Assembly: GCA_003212315.1 (NCBI GenBank)
Contig: QCQB01000017.1
Coordinates: 1 to 40,038 of the forward strand
Length of the DNA: 40,038 nt
Reading direction: 5' to 3'
Source of the DNA: SAR116 cluster bacterium AG-447-C21
Lineage (GTDB): Bacteria; Pseudomonadota; Alphaproteobacteria; Thalassobaculales; Thalassobaculaceae
Shown: positions 17,125-25,472 of the stretch, piece by piece
Layout of the letters: each line of letters starts with the position of its first letter
Position numbering within the stretch: position 1 is the first letter of the stretch
Translations under genes and position numbers: made by a program
The notes under the pieces: generated by a model
What the model saw: the letters and a program-made list of their open reading frames with translations, nothing else
What the model was told of the DNA's origin: nothing
The model's database searches: none

Positions 17125-17177
17125 CCTTGTCCATTCCCTAGGCGTCTATACCAAACAGAAAACCGTAATGACTAAAC

Positions 17178-17211
17178 TTAACACTTTTGTGAACACCAGC
17201 AAAAGTGATAA
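17178..17211. repeat. Inverted repeat between divergent genes (possible operator)
   Basis: Arms of 12 nt (17178-17189 and 17200-17211) are reverse complements at 11 of 12 positions, with a perfect core CACTTTTG/CAAAAGTG and a 10-nt spacer. The centre-to-centre distance of about 22 bp, two helical turns, is what a dimeric regulator often needs. It sits between divergent genes at 17124 and 17248, so it could control either or both. Confidence 0.45.
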
Positions 17212-17247
17212 ATTTATCATCCATTCTTACTTCTCTGAGATTATCTT

Positions 17248-18108
17248 ATGGCTTTAGCACTTCTTTGCGCGTTTCTAGCGGCACTCGGTTTCGCAATTAT
17301 GTACGCGCTTATAAAAGGCGTCGGTCTAGATTTTGGAACTGCACAACTTGTATTCTTTAGGAGTTTAGTTGCACTTTTAATCTTCTCCCCAATGCTATTA
17401 CAAAATAAGCATCTCCTCAAAACCAATCGACTAAAAGGACATTTGCTACGATCGATTTTTGGGTTAGCGTCAATGTTTTGTCTATTTGTATCCGCGCCGC
17501 ACATACCATTTACGGATCTAACCCTCATTATTTTTACAATGCCGCTATTTGTTACAGTCCTCTCTTATCCGTTGTTGAAGGAAAGGGTAAGTCGCAATCA
17601 GTATTTTATAGTGATTGCCGGCTTTATCGGTATTTTTATAGCCACTGACCCTGAAACTAATAGTTTGAGTATTTACTATCTCTTAGCAGTAACAGGTTCG
17701 GCTCTTTACGGTCTGGCTGTAATTACCATCCGGCAACTTGGTGAAACAGAGGCGCCTGGCACAACATTTTTTTATTTTACAATAATTTGTACTGTTTTGT
17801 CGGGTTGCGCCCTCCCATTTGACTGGATTTCTCCAAATTCAATGGATTGGGCTTACTTGTTTGGCATTGGTGTTTTTGGCGGCTTAGCGCAGTTTTCGAT
17901 GATCAAAGCCTACAAATTAGCCCCGGCCAATCTAATAGCACCAGCGGAATACACGCAATTCCTTTGGGCTATATTTTTCGGGATAGTCATATGGGGAGAA
18001 GTTCCATCCTTAAACACCTATCTAGGGGCTCTTATTATTATAGGTGCCGCTATTGCTCTTTCCCGAAATATTTCAAAGCCGTTGCGTAGAAATGACAACC
18101 TCCGATAA
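17248..18108 (+). CDS. EamA/DMT-family transporter
   Basis: The 286-residue inner-membrane protein has about ten hydrophobic helices in two EamA repeats. FFRSLVALLIFSPMLL is the usual first-half motif, and AYKLAPANLIAPAEYTQFLWAIFFG that of the second half, as in exporters of amino acids or other metabolites. The transported substrate is not predictable. The MFS gene begins 20 nt after its stop in the same direction behind its own strong ribosome site, so the two are probably one operon. A palindrome upstream (17178-17211) may regulate it. Confidence 0.9.
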   Translation: MALALLCAFLAALGFAIMYALIKGVGLDFGTAQLVFFRSLVALLIFSPMLLQNKHLLKTNRLKGHLLRSIFGLASMFCLFVSAPHIPFTDLTLIIFTMPLFVTVLSYPLLKERVSRNQYFIVIAGFIGIFIATDPETNSLSIYYLLAVTGSALYGLAVITIRQLGETEAPGTTFFYFTIICTVLSGCALPFDWISPNSMDWAYLFGIGVFGGLAQFSMIKAYKLAPANLIAPAEYTQFLWAIFFGIVIWGEVPSLNTYLGALIIIGAAIALSRNISKPLRRNDNLR

Positions 18109-18128
18109 ACTAGGTGTAGGAGGCGATT

Positions 18129-19298
18129 TTGAATATTGATAAAAGATGGCTGATTCTCTTTTTACTATTTTTTGCCCGAATAAGCCTGGGTTTTCAATTC
18201 CAAACCATGGGCTCTGTCTCTAGCCAGGTAGTAGATGAGTTAAGCTTCAATTACACTCAAATTGGCAGTTTAATCGGACTATTCATGGTTCCTGGATTAT
18301 TTCTGGCTATCCCAGCTGGACTTACAGGGAATTTTTTATCAGATAAGTCTATTATTGGTCTGGGGCTTATTAGTCTAAGTTTAGGTGGTGGCATTGCAAG
18401 TCTATCGGAAACATACGAACTATTTTTTTTTGCAAGGTTTATCTGCGGAGTTGGGTTTGTGTTTTCCACCATATTTTTTGCTAAAGTCACAACAGACTGG
18501 TTTGAAGGCAAGGAATTAGCAACTGCAATGAGTATCTTGGTGATGTCCTGGCCTTTTGGGATTGCAATGGGTCAAATCGGCCATGGATGGCTCGCGACGA
18601 ATTTTGACTGGCGGTGGGCATTTATTATTGCCTCTTCTTATTGCGCTATTAGTGCATTATTAATAATGATACTGTTTCACTCCCCTCCTCATATAAAATC
18701 AGAGAAAGTAAGTTTTGGTATTCGATTAACTGGCAACGAGTTGTTATTGACCCTCGTTGCCTCAAGTGCATGGGGGCTTTTTAATGCCGGTTATGTCGTT
18801 TATCTAAGTTTTGGTCCATCGATACTTATCGCACAAGGCATGGATACCGTCTCCGCCCTTGGCGTTATCAGTATTGCTAGTTGGATAATGATTTTTTCGG
18901 GAGCTCTTTGCGGTTACATAGCCGACCGCTCAGGAAGACCCGATCTAATAGTTTTTATCTGTTTAATCTTTTCAATGCTATCTCTTCTATCACTATGTTT
19001 CACAACCGCTAATTTAATGTCTGTTCTTATTTTCGGCCTTATCGGAATGGCCCCCGCTGGGCTTATTATGGCTTTGGCGGCGAAAGCAATGCGACCTGAA
19101 AATAGAGCTTTGGGGATGGGTATTTTTTTCATGGGACAATTTTTTTTACAAGGACCAGCTCCAGGAATTGCTGGATGGATTTACGATAATACGCTTAGCC
19201 CAACATTCCCTATGCTTTTTGGGATATTCCTGTTCCTGTCAACAGCGATTGCTACAGTAGTTTTCAATCAACTGAAAAAACGAATACCCCTTAGATAA
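18129..19298 (+). CDS. MFS-family transporter
   Basis: The 389-residue inner-membrane protein has about twelve hydrophobic helices. The first-half pattern includes GSLIGLFMVPGLFLAIPAG and FARFICGVGF, and the second half IADRSGRPDLIVFI between helices 8 and 9, all typical of the major facilitator superfamily. The start is TTG 18129, supported by a strong AGGAGG site six to seven nt upstream. It is likely cotranscribed with the EamA gene just upstream. The substrate is unknown; a nearby amino-acid-type gene set makes a small organic acid or amine plausible, but this is guesswork. Confidence 0.92.
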   Translation: MNIDKRWLILFLLFFARISLGFQFQTMGSVSSQVVDELSFNYTQIGSLIGLFMVPGLFLAIPAGLTGNFLSDKSIIGLGLISLSLGGGIASLSETYELFFFARFICGVGFVFSTIFFAKVTTDWFEGKELATAMSILVMSWPFGIAMGQIGHGWLATNFDWRWAFIIASSYCAISALLIMILFHSPPHIKSEKVSFGIRLTGNELLLTLVASSAWGLFNAGYVVYLSFGPSILIAQGMDTVSALGVISIASWIMIFSGALCGYIADRSGRPDLIVFICLIFSMLSLLSLCFTTANLMSVLIFGLIGMAPAGLIMALAAKAMRPENRALGMGIFFMGQFFLQGPAPGIAGWIYDNTLSPTFPMLFGIFLFLSTAIATVVFNQLKKRIPLR

Positions 19299-19304
19299 CG
19301 CTGG

Positions 19305-19595
19305 CTAGACGCCATCCACTACCAACCATTGTTTTATAGTCGTTAATGACTCGCGTAGTTCTCTCCAAGGCCGATAACCTGGATCAGCCATGAAGGCGTC
19401 ATAGTTTTCTCTAGATGGAAATTTCAGCATTACAATCCGTTTTGGGTCCCAATCGCCAACAAACACTTCTGTTGCGCCTCCTCGACAACAATATTCACCG
19501 CCGTGTTTTGCAACATACTTTGGTGCTTCCGCTTTGTATTTCTCATACGCTACTGGGTCATGAACGTCAGCGTCCAAAATCATATAAACAGACAA
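19305..19595 (-). CDS. DUF1330 family protein
   Basis: The 96-residue protein is a dimeric alpha/beta barrel-type DUF1330 sequence: AYEKYKAEAPKYVAKHGGEY, then GGATEVFVGDWDPKRIVMLKFPS, then YDAFMADPGYRPWRELRE. The function is unknown. TTG 19595 is the start, with AAGGAG seven nt upstream. It ends only 6 nt from the convergent MFS gene and is followed upstream on its strand by the DUF4149-like membrane gene. A second DUF1330 gene lies at 23260. Confidence 0.92.
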   Translation of the reverse strand: MSVYMILDADVHDPVAYEKYKAEAPKYVAKHGGEYCCRGGATEVFVGDWDPKRIVMLKFPSRENYDAFMADPGYRPWRELRESLTTIKQWLVVDGV

Positions 19596-19614
19596 TTTTT
19601 TGCTCCTTAAAGAA

Positions 19615-20031
19615 CTATAACGTAGTTATATTGAAATAGACCGCATAAATTAGTCCAATCATCTGGCCTACATTCAATACTACTGTCAAACGATGCGCAA
19701 TTTTAAATTTATGGCCTGCAGTAATATCGCCAGCTAACTCAGCATCGCGCCACAAATTAATTCGGGGCATTAGAAATTGCCGAGTAATTAGTGTTGAAAT
19801 CAAAATCACTATACAAATAACAAAACTGGGGTTTTTAAAATCATCTAATATCGCGGCAAACCCGCTGACGATAATTATAAAACTGTAATAATTAGGAAAT
19901 AGTTTTCTTAAGAATGAGCCTGCCTGCGCTTTATCCAAACTCGTGAAAACAGCTGGGGCAACAACCGTTGGGAAAAAGATCATTCCTCCGAGTAGGAACG
20001 CGAGTAATAACGTTTGTAAAATGATTTCCAT
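19615..20031 (-). CDS. DUF4149-like membrane protein
   Basis: From ATG 20031 (preceded by AAGGA) it has 138 residues and about four hydrophobic helices; the longer frame from GTG 20061 lacks a ribosome site. The first helix and LGGMIFFPTVVAPAVFTSL followed by GSFLRKLFPNYYSF resemble DUF4149 (TMEM205-like) proteins. A central segment, ISTLITRQFLMPRINLWRD, is the usual polar linker. Function is unknown. It lies 20 nt upstream of the DUF1330 gene on the same strand, so the two probably share a transcript. Confidence 0.75.
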   Translation of the reverse strand: MEIILQTLLLAFLLGGMIFFPTVVAPAVFTSLDKAQAGSFLRKLFPNYYSFIIIVSGFAAILDDFKNPSFVICIVILISTLITRQFLMPRINLWRDAELAGDITAGHKFKIAHRLTVVLNVGQMIGLIYAVYFNITTL

Positions 20032-20153
20032 TATATCCTTACCAACACATGTTTTGGTCACATTTATTTACGAGTAATATCACCCATAACTTAGAACTAT
20101 TTCTTAAACTGGCTATAGATAAGTAGTTTATTAGCAGATTATCTTTGACTAAA

Positions 20154-21374
20154 TCATTTCAAAATGGCTTCCGCTGCGTCCGCCAATACTTGACAACCTA
20201 TAACTATATCCTCTTCGTGACTGTCCTCTTTAAAGTTGTGACTTACTCCATCAATCGAGGGTATAAATAACATCCCGCATGGAAGTTTTTCATTTATCAC
20301 CATTGGGTCGTGGCCGGCAGCACTTGGCATCTCTCTCCATCCACCCGGAACAACTAATTCGGCTGCCCCCCCCATCTTCATGATGAATTCCTCATGCATA
20401 TTGCACGGCCGTATTGGTGCTCTAGAAGGTACAACCTGAACTTTTATAACACTTCTCGAATTTATGTCGTTAGCAATGGAAGATACAATTTGTTCTAATT
20501 TATTTAATAGTGTTTCATCCTGATCACGAAATTGCACCGTTAACTCCGCTCGTCCAGGAACGATCGAAGCCGCACCAGGTTCTATTACAGCATTCCCAAT
20601 AGTCCATACTGTTCGGTTATTTACGACGGGTGGGAATTCTTGATTTATCCGATAAGCCATTTCAAACATAGCCGTAGCCGCATCTCTTCTTCTGGCCATA
20701 GTTGTGGTGCCAGCATGGTTTTGCTCTCCCTCAAAGAGAACCGTTAATCCGCGGATACCGACAATCGCTGTAACCACACCAATTTTTTCTCCAGCATCTT
20801 CCAAGTAATTCCCTTGCTCAATATGCGCTTCGAGGTACCCTCGGTATCTTTCTTCGTCTACTGTTAATCGCGGCGTGTCAATTAAACCAGTTCGTTTTAG
20901 AGCAGCCTCAAGAGTTTCACCTTCTCTACTCACACATCCTTTTTCAATGTCATCATCTAATATTCCGCACCACGACCGGCTCCCTAAACATGAGAGAAAG
21001 TTTCCTTCTTCATCTTGCCAGGACACAGCGTCAATCGTTAAATTTTTGGTGCTAGGGTCTTCTTGAAAAGCCCTCACAATTTCTAATCCATAGATTACTC
21101 CCAAAGCTCCGTCTAGCCACCCACCTTCAGGTTGAGTATCGGAATGAGATCCTATCAAAAGAGCCGGACCATCGTTTTTAGATCTGCCAAAAACATTTCC
21201 GACGCCATCTATTGTGCTCGTTAATCCAGCTAACTCAAACTGCTCCTTAAGCCAGAGCCGAGCTTCCATATCTTTTTCGCTAAAGGCCGGACGAACCACT
21301 CCAGTGCCCATCCCACCTATCCTTCTCAGATGATCTAAATCGGCCAACAATCGAGAAGAATTAATCGATACCAT
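20154..21374 (-). CDS. M20-family amidase, carbamoylase/hydantoinase type
   Basis: The 406-residue metal-dependent hydrolase matches the Zn-dependent carbamoyl-amino-acid amidohydrolase/allantoate amidohydrolase group. Metal-binding elements are H77 and D88 in IGSHSDTQPEGGWLDGALGV, and E122/E123 in the DEEG motif; the central dimerisation domain carries GIRGLTVLFEG and ANHAG-like (QNHAGTTTMARRRDA). These enzymes split C-N bonds of N-carbamoyl amino acids, ureido compounds or related amides in the cytoplasm. ATG 21374 has an AAAGGAG site. The class IV aminotransferase gene is next upstream on the same strand (45 nt), suggesting a joint amino-acid pathway. Confidence 0.9.
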   Translation of the reverse strand: MVSINSSRLLADLDHLRRIGGMGTGVVRPAFSEKDMEARLWLKEQFELAGLTSTIDGVGNVFGRSKNDGPALLIGSHSDTQPEGGWLDGALGVIYGLEIVRAFQEDPSTKNLTIDAVSWQDEEGNFLSCLGSRSWCGILDDDIEKGCVSREGETLEAALKRTGLIDTPRLTVDEERYRGYLEAHIEQGNYLEDAGEKIGVVTAIVGIRGLTVLFEGEQNHAGTTTMARRRDAATAMFEMAYRINQEFPPVVNNRTVWTIGNAVIEPGAASIVPGRAELTVQFRDQDETLLNKLEQIVSSIANDINSRSVIKVQVVPSRAPIRPCNMHEEFIMKMGGAAELVVPGGWREMPSAAGHDPMVINEKLPCGMLFIPSIDGVSHNFKEDSHEEDIVIGCQVLADAAEAILK

Positions 21375-21419
21375 TTTCGACTCCTTTGAATAAAATCAAG
21401 TTCCCTGCGTTTCATTAAC

Positions 21420-22328
21420 TTACTGACTAACCTTTTTTATTAATTCAAAATACAAAGTTCTTATTTTCAATGTAAGAGGTCCCGCTTGCCCATCGCCAAT
21501 TACACGTCCATCAATTGTTTCAACAGGGACCTGGGCGCCAAAAGTACCTGTTAAAAAAGCCTCTTCAGCGTTGTATGCATCTACCAATGAAAAATTCTTC
21601 TCAAAAATTGGTATACCATTTTTTGAACATACCTCTATAACCTTTTGTCTAGTAATACCATTCATGCAGTAATCACCACTAGATGTCCAAACTTCTCCTT
21701 TACGAACAATAAAAAAATTACATGCATTTGTCGTGCTTACAAAGCCGTGAATATCCAACATCAAGGCTTCGTCAGCTCCTGCTTTTTCCGCTGCAATACA
21801 AGCAAGGATACAATTCAATTTTGAATGACTATTGAGCTTTGGATCCTGAGTCATAGGAAGCCCTCTAATATGAGGAACAGTTGCGAGCTTTATCGGTCTC
21901 GATAATACAGGCTTCGAATGTTCAATAATTGCTACAATCGAGGGGCCAGATGTAGACAAGGCCGGATGCTGAAACGGACGCCTTTTTACACCTCTGGTAA
22001 TCATCAACCGAGCATGAGCGTTGTTCGTCATACCGTTTGCAAGACGTGTTTTTTCAAGTACTTGGACAATATCACTTTTACTCATTCCTATAGACAGGTC
22101 GATGGCTTTCGCTGCTTCAAATAGCCTGTCTATATGAAGATCTAAAAATGCCCAACGGCCATCATAAAGTCGAAGGCCTTCCCAAATACCATCACCCAGC
22201 ATAAAGCCCGAATCATATACGCTCACAACTGCATCCTTTTTGGGAACAATGACCCCATTCACATAAATTAATATTTTTTCATTTCGTTCATCTTCTTCAG
22301 CCTGGTGCGCTGAAATTTGATTAGCCAT
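21420..22328 (-). CDS. Class IV (D-amino-acid/branched-chain type) aminotransferase homologue
   Basis: The 302-residue protein has the fold-type IV pattern: VYDSGFMLGDGIWEGLRLYDG near residue 38, DEALMLDIHGFVSTTNACNFFIV, YCMNGITRQKVIE and EAFLTGTFGAQVPVETIDG. PLP-dependent aminotransferases of this class use a lysine in a motif like DxxxKSLNxLNNVLA. Here a gapless alignment puts Asn166 at that site in DPKLNSHSKLNCILA, and Lys170 one turn later. Either Lys170 serves or the enzyme has changed function. ATG 22328 is the start. It is cotranscribed in order with the M20 amidase. Confidence 0.85.
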   Translation of the reverse strand: MANQISAHQAEEDERNEKILIYVNGVIVPKKDAVVSVYDSGFMLGDGIWEGLRLYDGRWAFLDLHIDRLFEAAKAIDLSIGMSKSDIVQVLEKTRLANGMTNNAHARLMITRGVKRRPFQHPALSTSGPSIVAIIEHSKPVLSRPIKLATVPHIRGLPMTQDPKLNSHSKLNCILACIAAEKAGADEALMLDIHGFVSTTNACNFFIVRKGEVWTSSGDYCMNGITRQKVIEVCSKNGIPIFEKNFSLVDAYNAEEAFLTGTFGAQVPVETIDGRVIGDGQAGPLTLKIRTLYFELIKKVSQ

Positions 22329-22472
22329 GGTATTTTCCAGTCTCGATGGGCGAAGTTTAAAATAATGATCAGATAAATGAATAATGATTCTATCATTATT
22401 CTATTGGTGACAACAAACTGTAGTGAAGTTAATTTTAAACCCTTATTAAAAATGAAGTCGAGGCTCAGAAAA

Positions 22473-23231
22473 ATGCCAAAAACACCTGATTTTTTTCAAG
22501 ACAAAACCATCCTCATAACGGGAGCCGGAAGTGGAATAGGCAGGGCAACGGCTATCGTTTTTGCAAGAGAAGGAGCCAACGTCGTATGTACCGATTTAAA
22601 TATGGAAGCAGCCGAGCGAACATGCAACCAGGTAATTCAAATGGGTTCCAAGGCAATCCACCTTCAGTGCGATGTCACGAACCGAAAACAAGTTGCCAAT
22701 ATGATAAAAGAAGCCATCGCACACTTTGGAAAAATTCATTTTGAATTAAATTCAGCCGGGGGAGCTTTAGCTCGCAAGCCTTTTTTAGAAATCACCAATG
22801 AACTTTGGGAAAAAACATACGCACTTAACGTAACAGGAACATTCAATACAGCCCAAGCTATAATACCCCACATGCTCAAAAATAAATATGGAGTGATTGT
22901 TAACATTGCGAGTGTCGCGGCAAAAGTAGGCGGGGCAGGTAATTCCATTCATTACGCTTCGTCAAAAGGCGCGGTGGATACTATGACAATGGGAATTGCG
23001 CGAGAATTTGCCGGTAAAGGTATTCGATGCTTGTCTATCTCTCCTGGTGTTGTCGACACTGCATTCCATGATCAAACACCTCCAGAAGTTTTAGAAGGAT
23101 ATAATAATCTCACTCCTATGGGACGAATGGCCCATCCAGACGAGATAGCAGAGACTATTTTATTTGCCTGCTCTGATGCCGCACCATATATGACGGCAGA
23201 CACGATCTATGTATCTGGTGGGCTGCGATAA
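22473..23231 (+). CDS. Short-chain dehydrogenase/reductase (SDR)
   Basis: ATG 22473 (GAGG about nine nt upstream) gives the normal 252 residues; the frame itself opens at ATG 22377, adding 32 atypical residues. The nucleotide motif is GAGSGIG (residues 17-23), the Asp in CTDLN at the end of the second strand indicates NAD(H), the structural motif is NSAG, and the active site is Y161/K165 in HYASSK. It ends with VSGGLR. It resembles 3-oxoacyl-ACP reductase-like and sugar/alcohol dehydrogenases; the substrate is unknown. It reads away from the aminotransferase gene and converges with the DUF1330 gene. Confidence 0.92.
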   Translation: MPKTPDFFQDKTILITGAGSGIGRATAIVFAREGANVVCTDLNMEAAERTCNQVIQMGSKAIHLQCDVTNRKQVANMIKEAIAHFGKIHFELNSAGGALARKPFLEITNELWEKTYALNVTGTFNTAQAIIPHMLKNKYGVIVNIASVAAKVGGAGNSIHYASSKGAVDTMTMGIAREFAGKGIRCLSISPGVVDTAFHDQTPPEVLEGYNNLTPMGRMAHPDEIAETILFACSDAAPYMTADTIYVSGGLR

Positions 23232-23259
23232 CATAGTACATGCTACCTTTTGATATTAT

Positions 23260-23565
23260 CTAATCCGCACCCTCAATTATTCGCAGATCTCGATCAGCGC
23301 CACCCGCTAATTCATTGAGTGCCAGCTTGTACGCTTCTGAGTCATAGGCGCGTTTTGCCTGTTCAAAACTATCAAATTCAATAACCACTGTTCTTTGATT
23401 TAAACCATTCTCCTTCGCAACCAGATCACCGCCTTTAACCAAAAACCGCCCTCCGGCATTTTCAATAGCTGGGATAGCAAGTTTAACATAAGCTGCGTGT
23501 TTTTGGGGGTCTGCCGGAGCCCTGTGGGCGCTAATCCAGTATCCTTTTTTCATTTTTTGTTCCAT
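23260..23565 (-). CDS. DUF1330 family protein
   Basis: The 101-residue protein has the DUF1330 pattern: GYWISAHRAPADPQKHAAYVKL, AIENAGGRFLVKGGD, and RTVVIEFDSFEQAKRAYDS. It is a soluble dimeric ferredoxin-like fold of unknown role. The start is ATG 23565 or ATG 23553. It is the last gene of the DehI-like/FAD-monooxygenase/DUF2783 series on the minus strand, 47 nt after DUF2783, and is unlike the DUF1330 protein at 19305 beyond the family pattern. Confidence 0.9.
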   Translation of the reverse strand: MEQKMKKGYWISAHRAPADPQKHAAYVKLAIPAIENAGGRFLVKGGDLVAKENGLNQRTVVIEFDSFEQAKRAYDSEAYKLALNELAGGADRDLRIIEGAD

Positions 23566-23612
23566 ATTTAATTAAAAAATCAAATCCAAATTAAACTATA
23601 GTTATTTGAATA

Positions 23613-23816
23613 TTATTGCTCAACAAAACTTTTCCGCGCCGTCAAAATTATTTCCTCTAACAAGTCTTTATTACCTATCGCATTTGCGAGTAATAAAATT
23701 ATTTTGGCGTTTAAACGGCGACTTTCGTCATCCGAGAGGCCATCGTGCGCATTGACTAAGACTTCATAAAAGTCGTCAGGTGATTCAAAGTTTTGTTCCT
23801 TTATATTGTAAATCAT
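23613..23816 (-). CDS. DUF2783 family protein
   Basis: This 67-residue helical protein matches DUF2783: SPDDFYEVLVNAHDGLSDDESRRLNAKIILLLANAIGNKDLLEEII. The family is characteristically paired with FAD-dependent monooxygenases, as here, where it begins 8 nt after the monooxygenase stop codon. This suggests it is an accessory subunit or stabiliser, which is inference from gene order. No catalytic residues are visible. Confidence 0.92.
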   Translation of the reverse strand: MIYNIKEQNFESPDDFYEVLVNAHDGLSDDESRRLNAKIILLLANAIGNKDLLEEIILTARKSFVEQ

Positions 23817-23824
23817 CTGCTCTC

Positions 23825-25450
23825 CTAATTACCCATGGCCTTCTCAAGTGCACAATTTATCTCTTTTAGAGGGGGGCTGTCTTTCCACCTAGCTGCGATG
23901 TATTGATCTGGACGGATTAGATAAACACTGCCAGGTTTAGCTGCCCATTTTTTAAAACAGGTATTATTTTTATCAGACAGAATTAAAGCACCATTTTTAC
24001 TATCTATCTCTTGATCAGAAACAAATACAATTTTTATTTTTGGTTTCCACGAACAAGCCAATTCTCGCAGGTGTCTTATTTTATTACTGAAAAATAATGG
24101 CTCATCCACAAATATAAGAAGACAAAACTGAGTTCCCAATTCGGTTAGCAACCACACGGCATCTTCACCCTTGAATACGGACGTATCTATGCTTAATTCT
24201 CCCGGACTTGCTCCTTTAGATTTAAATAACGGATCATCCATTGAGTTCAATGGAGAGTCTTTGTAAAAATGCGGCGAAGACAAACGCCCACTGTTTATCA
24301 ACTGCCGTGCAAAGGGCATTTCCTCTGATAACAGGAACACTGCGTCTCTAAATTCCTCGCTTGCTTTGTTCTTTGGTGTCATAAAATTTGTACTACGGGC
24401 CGAGTTTAAAATATTTTCATCTGCTGCTGGGATACGCTCTCTATCATAGGAATTCAAAAGTGTTTTTGGGGCATACCCCTTTAGCACAGCGGATATTTTC
24501 CAACTTAAGTTGTCGACATCCTGAACTCCACCATTGCCGCCTCGGGCCCCAAAGGGACTAACTACATGTGCAGAGTCGCCCGCAAAAAAGATTGAGCCAT
24601 GGGTGAATTTATCCATCCTTCTGCAGGAAAAAGTGTAAACGCTGATCCATTCAATATCAAAACCCACCCCCTCGCCTAACATTTTTCTAATCCTATTTTT
24701 TACACGTTCTGGATTACTCTCAATCTCTGGATCAGCATGGGGCCCTAACTGAAGGTCGATACGAAGAATATTATCCGGCTGCACGTGGAGCAGAGCAGAT
24801 TGACCGTGATGAAAGACCGGTTCAAACCAAAATCTCCTCTCCATAGGATAGGATTTTTTTACGCGAATATCGGTAATTAAAAATTTTTCCTCAAACTTTT
24901 GCCCTTTTAATTGCAAGCCTAATTTATTTCGCAAAGGGCTTTTTACTCCATCTGCCGCAATTACATATTTTGTTTCTATTTTATATTCATCCTTTGGTGT
25001 TTTGACTGTCAGCAATACCGTTGAGTCTGTTTTAGGATTTACATCAACCACTTCATGCGATCTTCTGATGTCATTGAATTTCATTGTTCCAATATGACGT
25101 TCTAAAAACTCTTCGAAATAATACTGCTGTAAATTAATAAATGCCGGCATTTGAAAATCAGGTTCGGCTTGAAGATCAAAATTGAAGATCTCTCTTTCCC
25201 CTCTATAAACCCTTCCTTGTTTCCAGGTCACCCCTTTTTCCAGCATCTTTTTTGCCGAGCCTGATCTGTTTAAGATCTCTAATGTTCGTTGTGACCAACA
25301 AATCGCCTTACTCCCATCCGAGAAGGAGTTAGATACTTCAAGCACAACTGATTTGATTCCATGATTAGCAAACTCAGCAGCAGCAGCTAGACCAACCGGT
25401 CCGGCTCCCACTATTACGACATCTTCATATTGAATATTAGCCTGCTTCAT
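23825..25450 (-). CDS. FAD-dependent monooxygenase (aromatic-ring hydroxylase type)
   Basis: The 541-residue flavoprotein has the FAD_binding_3 pattern: GAGPVG (15-20) followed by AAAAEFANHGI, the DG motif (VIAADGVKSPLRNKLGL), and the GD motif near residue 300 (FFAGDSAHVVSPFGARGGNGG). The C-terminal part after about residue 400 is the thioredoxin-like region typical of phenol/3-hydroxyphenylpropionate hydroxylases. It should hydroxylate an aromatic or related substrate using NAD(P)H and O2. It is flanked by DUF2783 (8 nt after) and the DehI-like gene (22 nt before), probably one operon. The substrate is unknown. Confidence 0.93.
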   Translation of the reverse strand: MKQANIQYEDVVIVGAGPVGLAAAAEFANHGIKSVVLEVSNSFSDGSKAICWSQRTLEILNRSGSAKKMLEKGVTWKQGRVYRGEREIFNFDLQAEPDFQMPAFINLQQYYFEEFLERHIGTMKFNDIRRSHEVVDVNPKTDSTVLLTVKTPKDEYKIETKYVIAADGVKSPLRNKLGLQLKGQKFEEKFLITDIRVKKSYPMERRFWFEPVFHHGQSALLHVQPDNILRIDLQLGPHADPEIESNPERVKNRIRKMLGEGVGFDIEWISVYTFSCRRMDKFTHGSIFFAGDSAHVVSPFGARGGNGGVQDVDNLSWKISAVLKGYAPKTLLNSYDRERIPAADENILNSARSTNFMTPKNKASEEFRDAVFLLSEEMPFARQLINSGRLSSPHFYKDSPLNSMDDPLFKSKGASPGELSIDTSVFKGEDAVWLLTELGTQFCLLIFVDEPLFFSNKIRHLRELACSWKPKIKIVFVSDQEIDSKNGALILSDKNNTCFKKWAAKPGSVYLIRPDQYIAARWKDSPPLKEINCALEKAMGN

Positions 25451-25472
25451 TATCCCACACGCTGACTAATCA

